The notes under the pieces: generated by a model
What the model saw: the letters and a program-made list of their open reading frames with translations, nothing else
What the model was told of the DNA's origin: nothing
Database searches by the model: none
Source: Chitinophaga pollutisoli
GTDB lineage: Bacteria; Bacteroidota; Bacteroidia; Chitinophagales; Chitinophagaceae
DNA: 64,000 nucleotides
Reading direction: 5' to 3'
NCBI RefSeq assembly: GCF_038396755.1
Contig: NZ_CP149822.1
Span: forward strand, 992,001 to 1,056,000
Position numbers and translations under genes: made by a program
Shown: positions 27,332-36,535 of the stretch, in pieces
Position numbering within the stretch: position 1 is the first letter of the stretch
Layout: each line of letters starts with the position of its first letter

Positions 27332-27351
27332 CTTTTTTATCTTTAACACAT

Positions 27352-28437
27352 TTATTTAATCAATTCAGCAAGCCGCTGGTGCAGGTGCTCGCCCCTTAAA
27401 TCTTTTCCTACGATTTTCCCGTTGGGATCCACCAGCACGTTGGCGGGAATGGAAGTGATGTCATACAAGTCCTTTACCTCGCTTTTGAACGCCTTAAAGT
27501 CGCATACCTGTTTCCAGGGTAATTTATCCTCGCTGATGGCCTTCAGCCACCGGCCTTTATCCTCATCCAATGAAACACCCAGTACCGTAAAACCCTTGTC
27601 CCTGAACTTTTCATAAGCGGCCATCACATTCGGATTTTCGGCCCGGCAGGGAGCGCACCAGCTGGCCCAGAAGTCTACCAGCACGTAACTGCCTTTGTAG
27701 GAATCCAGGGAAATGGGGTTACCCTCTATATCGTTTATGATGAACGCAGGTGCAGTTACGGTACCAGCCATTGCTTGTTTCGCCTGATCGAGCCGTGGCT
27801 TCCATCGCAATACCTTCTCAGAATGCTGCATCCTTCTGCTTAGTGTATTGTACATCGGTTCTACTAATCCGGGTTGAATGGAACTTTGCGTAAACAGGTC
27901 CATCAGATCTACACTTGCATATGCATCCGGGAACCGTTTCACCATATCGGCAACCAGTTCTTCATAGAATCGAATTCCATCGCCGGCACCTGCATGTTTA
28001 CTCCTGGCAGTAGCTTCCGAGCTATAGAACATCCATGCCTCCTGCTCCTTTCCGCCACCACGGTAGGATGCAATACCCATGGTATCGAAGGTCACTTTAA
28101 TGTTTCCGTCGAGGTAAAACAAGCCTACATTCTTCATATTATTGCCTTCTTCATCGCCCTGGCTGCGCTGGCGCGGTTCGTCTGCCGGACGGGGGATGAT
28201 CAGGTTCAGTTCCGCCAGTTGCGGCCTCCCGATCGTTCCCCTAAACCGGAATTTACCATTGATGATGGCGGTCGTATCCGCCGCGTATTCCCCACCCTTA
28301 TCGTCTGGCGGGTAAGACATCACGGCTATTGTCGCTTTGTGATTTGCAGGTATGACTCCCCTGATATCATACTCAGTCTGCGCCTGGACAATGGCCGGCA
28401 AAGCAAGCGCTAATGTTATAGCTGCCAGTCTTCTCAT
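27352..28437 (-). CDS. DUF4369-type TlpA/AhpC thiol-disulfide oxidoreductase (locus 2)
   Basis: Exported protein of 361 residues with signal peptide MRRLAAITLALALPAIVQAQ. The N-terminal domain (about 22-130: YDIRGVIPANHKATIAVMSY, TAIINGKFRFRGTIG) resembles DUF4369, which commonly precedes TlpA domains in Bacteroidota. The C-terminal thioredoxin domain has PAFIINDIEGNPISLDSYKG, DFWASWCAPCRAENPNV and the SIPANVLVDPNGKIVGKDLRG end. It lies between susD and the two larger TlpA genes, with spacings of 63 and 20 nt, in the same minus-strand operon. Confidence 0.9.
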   Translation of the reverse strand: MRRLAAITLALALPAIVQAQTEYDIRGVIPANHKATIAVMSYPPDDKGGEYAADTTAIINGKFRFRGTIGRPQLAELNLIIPRPADEPRQRSQGDEEGNNMKNVGLFYLDGNIKVTFDTMGIASYRGGGKEQEAWMFYSSEATARSKHAGAGDGIRFYEELVADMVKRFPDAYASVDLMDLFTQSSIQPGLVEPMYNTLSRRMQHSEKVLRWKPRLDQAKQAMAGTVTAPAFIINDIEGNPISLDSYKGSYVLVDFWASWCAPCRAENPNVMAAYEKFRDKGFTVLGVSLDEDKGRWLKAISEDKLPWKQVCDFKAFKSEVKDLYDITSIPANVLVDPNGKIVGKDLRGEHLHQRLAELIK

Positions 28438-28500
28438 AATGCTGTTTTTTGATTCCGAATCACCGCTTAAAATGCGGTGATTTGGAATGGTTGGTTTTGA

Positions 28501-29985
28501 TTATGGGTTTTCTTCGAGTCCTTTACTCTCCCGGAGCATGCGTTCGCCGAATTTCAGCGCAAACCGTTTGGGATCGAGTTGGTGGGATTCCACCACATCA
28601 CCGGCGACACCATCGTTGTTTACATCCTCAATGCTATGCACCTCATGCGTATACCGGATGTGATCATGAAATACGGGATCAACCGACAGGCGCCTCATAT
28701 CGAGCCAGCGAAGCCCTGTGAAGGCGAATTCGCGGATCCTTTCGTCCAGGATATATTTAACTAAAGTTTCTTTACTGGCAGCTGCGGCCTGCGGTACTTT
28801 GGGCGCTCCGGAACGTTGGGCCCTGAGGACTTCCACATCTGCAATGGCTCCTGCCAGGTCGTTGGCCCGCGCCCGGCACTCTGCCCGCATCAGGTACAAA
28901 TCGGGCAAAGAAGGGCCCACCGGTGTCCCGAAACCAACGGGGTGCCGCATGCCCAAAGGGAAGGCAGCGGATCCATTGTATTCCATCGGATCGAACAGAT
29001 TGGGACGTTTATCTTGCGGATCAAAAAGACTGATGGTAGCGGGAGACAGCAAATAAGCGTTTGCATTTCCGCCCACATACGAGACCGCGTACACCTGGAT
29101 GCTGTAAATGGTCTGGATGTTATCAGCAGGTTGCGGAAATCCCATGAGGAATAGCCCGAGTAACATTGGGAACCAGGATTCATCCGCATTGGGGTCCAGC
29201 ACCTTGTTGTAGTCATATAAACCCAGGGGAATGGTGGACTTGGGGATTTCGGTGAAAGCCGCATCCAATTGCTCCTTCGCGCCTTCGAAATTTTGCATGG
29301 CCATATGAATACGCGCCAGGTAAAAGTGCGCCGCCAGCCTGGATATTTTCCAACGGTGCTCCAGCGGCCCCAGATCGGGAATCGCGGCTGTCAGATCTTT
29401 TATGATCTGCTCATAGCTTTCAATTTTTGATTGCCTTTTAAAATCCGTCACAGTAACGTCGGCTTTGGTGAGTTCCGGAATTCCCAATTCCGTGGCCGCC
29501 GTTGCAGGATTGTAGGGCGTAGTAAAATCGGTCAGGAACAGGAAGTTGGAGATAGCCCTCCCGGCTTTCGCCTCGGCGAGAATCGCTTTCTTCTCCATTT
29601 CGCTGCCTCCCTGCGAATCCATCACTTCATTGATGATTTTGTTAAAAACGTACAGCCTGCGAATGTACCCTTCCTCTGAACTTACCTCTTCGGGCAGCTG
29701 GTCCGCTTCATAAATACGATCTGCATACCTGAACAAGCGCTGCGTGCGGAGCGTGTGCTCATTGACGAATGGCTTCAATGCCGTTACCTCATCGCCCATA
29801 TACACGCTGGCATTATTTTGCGACAGGAAATTCATGTTCAGTATCTGCCGGTAGTCCTTCGTCGCGGTAGCGATCTGCTGCCCTTTAGGTACAATCTCCA
29901 GGAACTCCTTTTTGCAGGATAACTGCGGGGCGAGTACGGCAAAAAACACCAGGCAATGAATATATCTCAGTTTGAATGTCTTCAT
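28501..29985 (-). CDS. SusD/RagB-family outer-membrane lipoprotein (locus 2)
   Basis: Ligand-binding lipoprotein of 494 residues. The signal MKTFKLRYIHCLVFFAVLAPQLSC ends at a lipobox Cys, followed by KKEFLEIVPKGQQIATATKDY. SusD-type segments follow: AILAEAKAGRAISNFLFLTDF, AAHFYLARIHMAMQNFEGA, LYLMRAECRARANDLAGAIA, and YILDERIREFAFTGLRWLDM. The LPDLYLMRAE and FTGLRWLDMRRL blocks are characteristic. It lies 12 nt after susC. The substrate is not evident, but the locus is rich in thioredoxin-fold proteins. Confidence 0.94.
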   Translation of the reverse strand: MKTFKLRYIHCLVFFAVLAPQLSCKKEFLEIVPKGQQIATATKDYRQILNMNFLSQNNASVYMGDEVTALKPFVNEHTLRTQRLFRYADRIYEADQLPEEVSSEEGYIRRLYVFNKIINEVMDSQGGSEMEKKAILAEAKAGRAISNFLFLTDFTTPYNPATAATELGIPELTKADVTVTDFKRQSKIESYEQIIKDLTAAIPDLGPLEHRWKISRLAAHFYLARIHMAMQNFEGAKEQLDAAFTEIPKSTIPLGLYDYNKVLDPNADESWFPMLLGLFLMGFPQPADNIQTIYSIQVYAVSYVGGNANAYLLSPATISLFDPQDKRPNLFDPMEYNGSAAFPLGMRHPVGFGTPVGPSLPDLYLMRAECRARANDLAGAIADVEVLRAQRSGAPKVPQAAAASKETLVKYILDERIREFAFTGLRWLDMRRLSVDPVFHDHIRYTHEVHSIEDVNNDGVAGDVVESHQLDPKRFALKFGERMLRESKGLEENP

Positions 29986-29997
29986 AATGGTAAATGA

Positions 29998-32900
29998 TTA
30001 AAATGAAACGTGTGCTCCTACCGAAACGGTACCCTGGGCCGGCCTCGACCGGGCCCAGCCATTCTCCGGATCGTAAAAACGGTCATTGGCTGTCCAGATC
30101 AGTATATTGGATACGTTGAAACGCAAGGTGACTGCCTGGGCATTGACTTTCTTGACGACAAACCGGGGAATATCGTATCCCAGGCTGATATCCCTGATTT
30201 TGGCATAGGACGCGTTCAGCACGCGGGAGTGGGCGTAGGTGTAATACCACACGTACCGAGTGGCATTCTCGGAAGCGAGGAAGATATACCTGGGAATATC
30301 CGTTCTGCTATCGTCCCCCGGCTTCCGCCAGCGATCATTGAATTCGGGATTTTCGGGATCCAGGCCATTCAGCGGGTCGCGCATCTTATATCCCATACTA
30401 TAAATGATATTCACCGAGAGGTTAAAATTCCTGTATTGGAAATTATTGGATAAGCCCCCGTTCCAGGGCGCCTGGGTAAGCCCGCTGTATACAATATCTT
30501 CCGGCAACGTTACATTGGGCTCGGAGGTCAGCGAACCATCCGCGCGCCGGACCTGCGGGTTCCCCTCGCCATTCAGTCCGGCGTAGTTATAAGAATACAG
30601 CAAATTCAACGGGCGGTCTACCATCATAGTAGCGTCTACCATTGCTGGCCCTGTAGTGGGCGGATTGATATTCAGCTTCGTCAGCTTGTTCCGGTTATAG
30701 CCTATTACCAGGCTGGTCCCCCACTGGAAATCACTCGTTTGGATATTTATGGAATGCAGAAGCAGGTCCACGCCTTTATTTTGCAAATCACCGAAGTTTC
30801 CGGTTACACTGGCATAGCCGGTTAAAGGCGAGGTAAATAGCGTGCCGATAAGATCGGAGGTATTCTTGATGTAGGCATCGACCGAACCGGTCAGCCGGTT
30901 TTTGAAGAATGCAAAATCGACACCTGCGTTATACACACGCGTCCGCTCCCATGTCAGCTTGTTATTCGCGGGAACGGAAAGGATCAGGCCGGCGCCTCCC
31001 ACAGCGTTGGCGTCGCTATCTGATTCGAGGATATCGAACGAGGCAGCCTGTCCGACGTTAGGGGCATTCCCCGTGATCCCATAGCTGAATCGGACATCCA
31101 GCCTGTTCAATGCCGTAAAGTCCCGCATGAACTCTTCCCATCCCAACGCCCATTTTCCGCCTATACTGTACACCGGCCGGTTCTGCGCCGATTTGTCCAG
31201 CCCGAACAGATTGCTTTGATCGATTCTCCAACTCGCGTTCATGGTGTATTTGGACAAATAAGTATACCCACCCGTTGCGAAGTAAGATGATCTTCTGCTG
31301 GCGCGCCCTTCGCCACCTGCGAGGTTGGCGGAAATGCCATCCGTGCCCGTAGGCCCTGCAACGCCGGTAAAGCCTTTGGCAAGCGTCGCGAAATCCACCG
31401 GCCGCCCCACCTGCAACTGGTCATCCCAGCCGTAATAGGTGGCTGTGTTGCTCATCCCCTGATGGTGCGTAGCTTCCTGTCCCGCCATAACGCTCAACCA
31501 GTGATCTTCAAACTGCCTGGCATAAGACAACTGGTTCCGCACCGTCCACCCTCTGTCCAAACTATTGGTCGTATTCAGCCTTCCTCCAAACTGCGGCAGG
31601 TAGTACACGGGCGTAGATGCAGGTGTCGGGGCCGAAGTGTGCATCATCAGGTCGCGCCGCACGATCCAATTGGACTCATCCAGCACCTCCCGGTCATTCA
31701 CCGATGTGATGTTATATCCATAGGTCCCTGTAAATTTCAAGCCGTTCAGGATGTCGATGGTACCGCCACCTACGAGCCTGGCGGCGAGAATATTCGCGCG
31801 CTGGCTGCGCCGGTCCAGTTCGAGGAGTGGACTGTAATCCAGGTTCACCCTGCTGCGCGCCTCGTAATCCTCCCGCATGGTTTCGCTGGGCGGCACGAAC
31901 ACACCCCAGGGTGAAATGTAGTTGACGTTAACCGGGTTACCGGCCGCATCGCGGTACAGCTGATAGCGTGGCGTGCCATTGCCGCCGGAACCTTTGCTGC
32001 TGCTGGTGATATTGGTAAGGTCGGAATTCAGGTAGAGCCTCACCCGCTTTCCTAAGTTCACATCATTGCGCAGATTGATTTTAAACTGGTTTTGCCTTTC
32101 GCCAGGAACGTTTGAACGCGTGCCCACATGGTTCAGCGAACCGTAGAAGGAATGCACTTTCCCGCCGCCGGAAACGGAAATCGTTTGATTGTACTCAGCT
32201 GCGGAACGAACAAAATAATCATCCAGCTGGCTCCAATTGTCGAGCCGCGACAAGCTGTCCAGCTTAAACTGCGCCTGCCCCGCTGTCAGCAAACCCCGTT
32301 GCTGATCCCAGAGTACCTGTTTATGCGGCAAAAGGCCAATAGCGCTTGCGGCGGCATAGGTGGTGCCGGCGGCTTCGAGGCCAAAAATCTCCTGCTGACT
32401 TTTGATGTATCCGCTACTTGTCCAGGCGGGCAGGTAATCGCGACGGGGCCTGCCGTTAAAGGAATAGTAGCCATCGTAATCCACTTTCAACGCCTCGCCG
32501 GCCTTACCTTTCCTGGTGGTGATCACGATTACGCCGTTGGCGGCCTTGGCGCCCCATATGGAAACGGACGTGGCGTCTTTCAAAACGGTGATATCCTCCA
32601 CGTCCTGCATGTTTACATATTGTATGCCCGGAACTTCAACATTATCAACAACCACCAGCGGCTCTGTAGCAGCATTGATGGAAGTAGAACCGCGGATGAC
32701 CATTCCTCCCGATTGCCCGCCGCTACCGCTGGATAAACCCGGGATAAGCCCTTCCAGGCGAGTGAGCACATTGGTGCTCGTAGTACGGTTGCGCATTACT
32801 TTCAGGTCAGGTTTGGAGAAAGATCCGGCGCTCCGCGCCCGGTCGATTTTCTCGTACCCCGTATTGAAAACTTCCACTTCCTGGAGCTTCCCGGTAGCGC

Positions 32901-33513
32901 GCTCCATTTTTATCGTTCCGAGGTCGCGGGCTACTATGCGTTCCGCGGGATGATAACCAACATAAGCGATGAAAATAGTGGCGTTCTCCTCAATGTTCCG
33001 CAATATAAATTCACCTTTCTCATCCGTCGTCGTCCTGCTCCTGGAATCCTTCTCAAACACGGATGCTCCCGGCATCGGCTGGCCGTTTTCATCCACCACC
33101 TTACCCCGGACCTCAATCAGCTCAGCAACCTGCCCGTTGCCTTCAGCTTTTGCCGGGGGCTTCCTGACGATCGTTACAATTTTACCATCGATGGTATAAG
33201 TCAGCGAAACGCCTTCGAGTACAGATTTGAGCGCTTCTTCGATTCCCGCGTTTTTTAGATTTACATCAATGTACTTTTCCTTTGGAAGGATCTTACCGTC
33301 ATAGAAAAAGTCGTATTGACTTTGTTTCCGGATGGCTTTTAAGACTGCCGCCAGGGAGGCGTTTTTCTGGTTGATGGTGATCTGCTGTCCAAAGCCAGCT
33401 GCACTCACATGCAAACATGCAATTAATAACACAATGGATAATCGCATAACGAGCACGATTTTAGGGCCGGGGCTGGTTGAATACCCCCGGCATCTGTTAA
33501 AAATTCTATACAT
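29998..33513 (-). CDS. SusC/RagA-family TonB-dependent transporter with STN domain (locus 2)
   Basis: Outer-membrane importer of 1171 residues. The long signal region (MYRIFNRCRGYSTSPGPKIV, then LVMRLSIVLLIACLHVSAAG) is followed by STN (QITINQKNASLAAVLKAIRK), a carboxypeptidase-regulatory-like domain (VRGKVVDENGQPMPGASVFE), plug (MVIRGSTSINAATEPLVVVD, LKDATSVSIWGAKAANGVIV) and the barrel ending VGAHVSF. The ATG at 33513 is preferred over the longer open frame because it matches N-termini of Chitinophaga SusC proteins. The STN domain fits signalling to the FecR protein of this locus. A CTAG-rich inverted repeat lies 79 nt upstream of the start. Confidence 0.95.
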   Translation of the reverse strand: MYRIFNRCRGYSTSPGPKIVLVMRLSIVLLIACLHVSAAGFGQQITINQKNASLAAVLKAIRKQSQYDFFYDGKILPKEKYIDVNLKNAGIEEALKSVLEGVSLTYTIDGKIVTIVRKPPAKAEGNGQVAELIEVRGKVVDENGQPMPGASVFEKDSRSRTTTDEKGEFILRNIEENATIFIAYVGYHPAERIVARDLGTIKMERATGKLQEVEVFNTGYEKIDRARSAGSFSKPDLKVMRNRTTSTNVLTRLEGLIPGLSSGSGGQSGGMVIRGSTSINAATEPLVVVDNVEVPGIQYVNMQDVEDITVLKDATSVSIWGAKAANGVIVITTRKGKAGEALKVDYDGYYSFNGRPRRDYLPAWTSSGYIKSQQEIFGLEAAGTTYAAASAIGLLPHKQVLWDQQRGLLTAGQAQFKLDSLSRLDNWSQLDDYFVRSAAEYNQTISVSGGGKVHSFYGSLNHVGTRSNVPGERQNQFKINLRNDVNLGKRVRLYLNSDLTNITSSSKGSGGNGTPRYQLYRDAAGNPVNVNYISPWGVFVPPSETMREDYEARSRVNLDYSPLLELDRRSQRANILAARLVGGGTIDILNGLKFTGTYGYNITSVNDREVLDESNWIVRRDLMMHTSAPTPASTPVYYLPQFGGRLNTTNSLDRGWTVRNQLSYARQFEDHWLSVMAGQEATHHQGMSNTATYYGWDDQLQVGRPVDFATLAKGFTGVAGPTGTDGISANLAGGEGRASRRSSYFATGGYTYLSKYTMNASWRIDQSNLFGLDKSAQNRPVYSIGGKWALGWEEFMRDFTALNRLDVRFSYGITGNAPNVGQAASFDILESDSDANAVGGAGLILSVPANNKLTWERTRVYNAGVDFAFFKNRLTGSVDAYIKNTSDLIGTLFTSPLTGYASVTGNFGDLQNKGVDLLLHSINIQTSDFQWGTSLVIGYNRNKLTKLNINPPTTGPAMVDATMMVDRPLNLLYSYNYAGLNGEGNPQVRRADGSLTSEPNVTLPEDIVYSGLTQAPWNGGLSNNFQYRNFNLSVNIIYSMGYKMRDPLNGLDPENPEFNDRWRKPGDDSRTDIPRYIFLASENATRYVWYYTYAHSRVLNASYAKIRDISLGYDIPRFVVKKVNAQAVTLRFNVSNILIWTANDRFYDPENGWARSRPAQGTVSVGAHVSF

Positions 33514-33591
33514 TTGTTTGGTTTGGATGTTACACAGCAAGCGCTTTTCGACCGGCAATTTGCTGTAACTGATTTTAGTTGATTCCAGACT

Positions 33592-33620
33592 GACTAGTCC
33601 CGGCCTAGTTGGGACTAGTC
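33592..33620 (-). promoter_or_regulatory. CTAG-rich perfect inverted repeat upstream of susC (locus 2)
   Basis: GACTAGTCCC (33592-33601) is mirrored by GGGACTAGTC (33611-33620) around a 9-nt spacer CGGCCTAGT-type loop. It lies between the DsbD-like gene stop (33629) and the susC start. No T run follows on either strand, so it is not a standard terminator. Operator, processing hairpin and mRNA stabiliser are possible. Confidence 0.6.
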
Positions 33621-33628
33621 CATTTTAG

Positions 33629-34615
33629 CTAATGCAAATTCTTCTTCATGTTTGGTTGATTTGATGCGTTTCGATTTGGTTGATATTTTACCGCTTTACT
33701 TAAAAGCTTTTCGATCGTAGCAGCCAGCTCTTGTCCATGCAGATCTTTCGCGATGATTTGACCGTTCCTGTCGACAAGTATATTCCTGGGGATGGATGTG
33801 ATGTTGTACTTTTTGCTAAGAGGTGACGCAAAGCCCTTGCCGTCGCATAGGTTAGTCCAGGTATAACCATCTGATAGAATGGCTGCTTTCCATGCAGCGT
33901 CATTTGTATCAAGCGAAACGCCTATCACCCCGAAACCTTTTGCATTGTACCTGGCATATAAGGGAATCAGCTCGCGCCCCTGCTTGCGGCATGGAGCGCA
34001 CCAGCTTGCCCAGAAATCGATAAATGTGTATTGGTTGTTGTTCACGACTTCGCTTGCCGATATTATCTTCCCGTTAATATCGCTCATGGAAAAATTCTCG
34101 TACTGAAAATCTGCTTTAGCAGCGATTCCGCTGCCGACTTCCGGCTCCTTATCGGTAGCTGCCACTTCCTCCTCCTTATAATTGATGGCTAATGTTTGTT
34201 GCTTTTTGGCGGGGGGAAGGCACATTTGCTTTGTACAGGCCATGTATTTGATGGTAAAGGAAAGAGCAGTCGGCTTTTCCGATTTGAGTTTGATGGTTTG
34301 GGAAAACGTGACGCCTTTGGCGTAGTATGCCAGTGATTCCCCGTCTTTTTGTTCGATGCCCTTCTCCCGGATTTCATCCACAAACGAAACGTTGTCATTC
34401 TCTTCGAAATTGATTTCAGTGGGGAGGCCCATGCCGCCCGATGCTTGCCGGGGATAAATGTGATAAGGTGCCTTCACGGTAGCCTGCAGGATCACCCGGT
34501 AAGTAAGCGGGGCGGTCTGTTCAGCCCTGAATTCCCAGGCAACGGGATAGCCATTCTGCGCGGCTGCAATACCTGTGATGCAGATGCATAATATAAACAG
34601 TGTAATTGATTTCAT
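33629..34615 (-). CDS. Fusion of DsbD alpha-like domain and TlpA thioredoxin domain (locus 2)
   Basis: Exported redox protein of 328 residues. The signal MKSITLFILCICITGIAAAQ is followed by a DsbD N-terminal-like immunoglobulin-fold domain (about 22-150: VAWEFRAEQTAPLTYRVILQ, then YMACTKQMCLPPAKK with the paired cysteines used by DsbD alpha to pass electrons). The C-terminal thioredoxin domain has FSMSDINGKIISASEV, DFWASWCAPCRKQGRELIP and SIPRNILVDRNGQIIAKDLHG. Fusion of both carriers suggests an intramolecular relay of electrons. It sits between fecR and susC. Confidence 0.88.
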   Translation of the reverse strand: MKSITLFILCICITGIAAAQNGYPVAWEFRAEQTAPLTYRVILQATVKAPYHIYPRQASGGMGLPTEINFEENDNVSFVDEIREKGIEQKDGESLAYYAKGVTFSQTIKLKSEKPTALSFTIKYMACTKQMCLPPAKKQQTLAINYKEEEVAATDKEPEVGSGIAAKADFQYENFSMSDINGKIISASEVVNNNQYTFIDFWASWCAPCRKQGRELIPLYARYNAKGFGVIGVSLDTNDAAWKAAILSDGYTWTNLCDGKGFASPLSKKYNITSIPRNILVDRNGQIIAKDLHGQELAATIEKLLSKAVKYQPNRNASNQPNMKKNLH

Positions 34616-34623
34616 GGGTTGAT

Positions 34624-35790
34624 TTATCGCGTTACATAAATTTTCCTGCCTTCCACCCGGAATTTCACCAAACCGGAAGACTCAATCGACTTGAGCACTG
34701 CATCGAGCGGCTTTTGCCTGGAGATCCAACCACCAGACTCCAGGTTATCAGGAACGGCATCGTCATAGATAATTTCCATATCGTACCACCTGGCGATCTT
34801 TCGCATGGCCGTTTTGAATTCAATGTTATTTAAGGCGAAATCGCCGTTTTTCCAGTCGATGATATTATCCGTATCGGTTTGCTGTACCATTATCCGGCCG
34901 GCCTTGTTCAACGCCTGTTCCCCGGGCCTGATCCTCTTTTTGGCGCCCCCCGCGCTGACGTCTATGGCTCCTTCCAGCAAAGTGGTGGCTACAACCGGCT
35001 CATCGGGATATGCGTTGACATTGAAATGCGTACCTACCACTTCGATTTCCTGGTCAAGACTTTGTACGACGAAAGGATGTTTTTTGTCTTTTGCCACTTC
35101 AAAGTAAGCCTCTCCTTCCAGCCGGACCGTACGCTTCCCGTTGCTGACCAGATTGGAAGAAAACACCAGGCTGGAGGCTGAATTCAGCCAGACGTCTGAG
35201 CCGTCCGGCAGATGAATCTGATACGTTTCTCCACGGGCGGTCAACAACATATTCTGTCCACCGGATACCCCGTTGTCCTCTCTCATTTCATATACCAGGT
35301 GCCCGCCCGGCGATTTTCGGATGACCACGCCTGCTTCCTCAGCCAACTCACCGTTGGCCGCATCGGAAAGTTTAATTTTTTTCCCATTTGACAGGGTCAG
35401 TGTGGCACCGGTAGTGCCAGCAGGGATATGCACCTGGCTTTCGGTCTGGGCAACCGGGTCAGCAACCTGCCTGGTTGTATACAGCGAAATCCCGAGCATG
35501 ATCGCGCCGACGGCGGCGGCGGCCACTGCCAGCCGGGGCCAAAGCCGGATCCGCCTGGCGGCCGGAACGGGTTGTTCCACAATGTGGTTGAAAATCTCAT
35601 CCGCCCTGTCTTTGGGCAGGAATGCCAGCGCATCGCCGGCCAGTTCGTTCCAGTGATCGTCCATCCGCTGGTCCAATACCGCTTCCTGCGCGGTATCCAT
35701 GACCACCTGCAGGAACTCCTCCAGCTCTTCGGGCGTCATATTCCTGTCTAAGTATGCCCGGTATAACGCATTTAACCTGTTCGAATCCAT
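34624..35790 (-). CDS. FecR-family anti-sigma factor (locus 2)
   Basis: Inner-membrane anti-sigma factor of 388 residues. The cytoplasmic part MDSNRLNALYRAYLDRNMTP is followed by a helix (LAVAAAAVGAIMLGISLYT), then FecR motifs TLTLSNGKKIKLSDAANGEL, IHLPDGSDVWLNSASSLVFS, RTVRLEGEAYFEVAKDKKHP, QEIEVVGTHFNVNAYPDEPV, and the C-terminal DUF4974 (FALNNIEFKTAMRKIARWYD). ATG 35790 was chosen; the frame extends only to a TTG upstream. It is followed at 8 nt by the DsbD-TlpA fusion gene. Confidence 0.93.
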   Translation of the reverse strand: MDSNRLNALYRAYLDRNMTPEELEEFLQVVMDTAQEAVLDQRMDDHWNELAGDALAFLPKDRADEIFNHIVEQPVPAARRIRLWPRLAVAAAAVGAIMLGISLYTTRQVADPVAQTESQVHIPAGTTGATLTLSNGKKIKLSDAANGELAEEAGVVIRKSPGGHLVYEMREDNGVSGGQNMLLTARGETYQIHLPDGSDVWLNSASSLVFSSNLVSNGKRTVRLEGEAYFEVAKDKKHPFVVQSLDQEIEVVGTHFNVNAYPDEPVVATTLLEGAIDVSAGGAKKRIRPGEQALNKAGRIMVQQTDTDNIIDWKNGDFALNNIEFKTAMRKIARWYDMEIIYDDAVPDNLESGGWISRQKPLDAVLKSIESSGLVKFRVEGRKIYVTR

Positions 35791-35944
35791 ATCGTGCAAT
35801 TACGGCCTGATTGGCCCATATGATTGAAAGACACCTGGGCCTGAGGGATCGGGGTACACGAAACAATAAAAATTTATCTTTTTTTGGAGGTAGCCAGAAG
35901 TAAGCGAATTTTCCGCCGGCCAGGAGATGACCAACCGCTTGAAA

Positions 35945-36535
35945 TTACATCATCTTTAATATGATCAAAATTGCTGCTATATCAGTATGTTCCCTGACAT
36001 ATGACCTGACAGATTTTAATGCCCGTTTGACGTGTGTTTGAACTGTTAACGGGGACAGGCCGAGGCGTTCCGCTGCTTCTTCATATTTGAGCCCTTGTTG
36101 CTGGCATAATATATAAACTTCCTTTTGTTGCCTGGGCAAGGCATCTATGGCCCGGTTCAGCACATTCCGGACATCCCTGATCAGGATTTCGTCTTCCACA
36201 TCATTGGTTTCCTCACGCCAGTCTTTTCCCAGCGCCTTTTCCACCTTCCCCTCCAATACCATCCGGCGCAATACATTTAACGACCGGTGTTTCGTCAGGG
36301 TTCTCAAATACGCTTCAAGGCTGGTTATTTCCCGCACGCGATCTCCCATTAACCAAAGTTTCAGGAATACCTCCTGGACCATTTCCTCGGCCTCAGCGGC
36401 GGAATGCAACAATTGCAACGCATAGGTATAGACTTTCCTGCCATAATTATCGTAAATGGTACGGAAAGCCTGGTGATCCCGCTCGGCCACACCAGCTAAT
36501 AATTCTCTTTCATCACCCGCAGGGGTAAGACCCAT
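35945..36535 (-). CDS. ECF RNA polymerase sigma factor (locus 2)
   Basis: Sigma-70 ECF factor of 196 residues. Region 2: DHQAFRTIYDNYGRKVYTYA, AEAEEMVQEVFLKLWLMGD. Region 4: ALPRQQKEVYILCQQQGLKY, EEAAERLGLSPLTVQTHVKR. The ATG at 36535 gives MGLTPAGDERELLAGVAERD, a good family start. It lies 154 nt before fecR and divergent from the sigma gene of locus 3. It should activate this locus under control of the FecR protein. Confidence 0.93.
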   Translation of the reverse strand: MGLTPAGDERELLAGVAERDHQAFRTIYDNYGRKVYTYALQLLHSAAEAEEMVQEVFLKLWLMGDRVREITSLEAYLRTLTKHRSLNVLRRMVLEGKVEKALGKDWREETNDVEDEILIRDVRNVLNRAIDALPRQQKEVYILCQQQGLKYEEAAERLGLSPLTVQTHVKRALKSVRSYVREHTDIAAILIILKMM

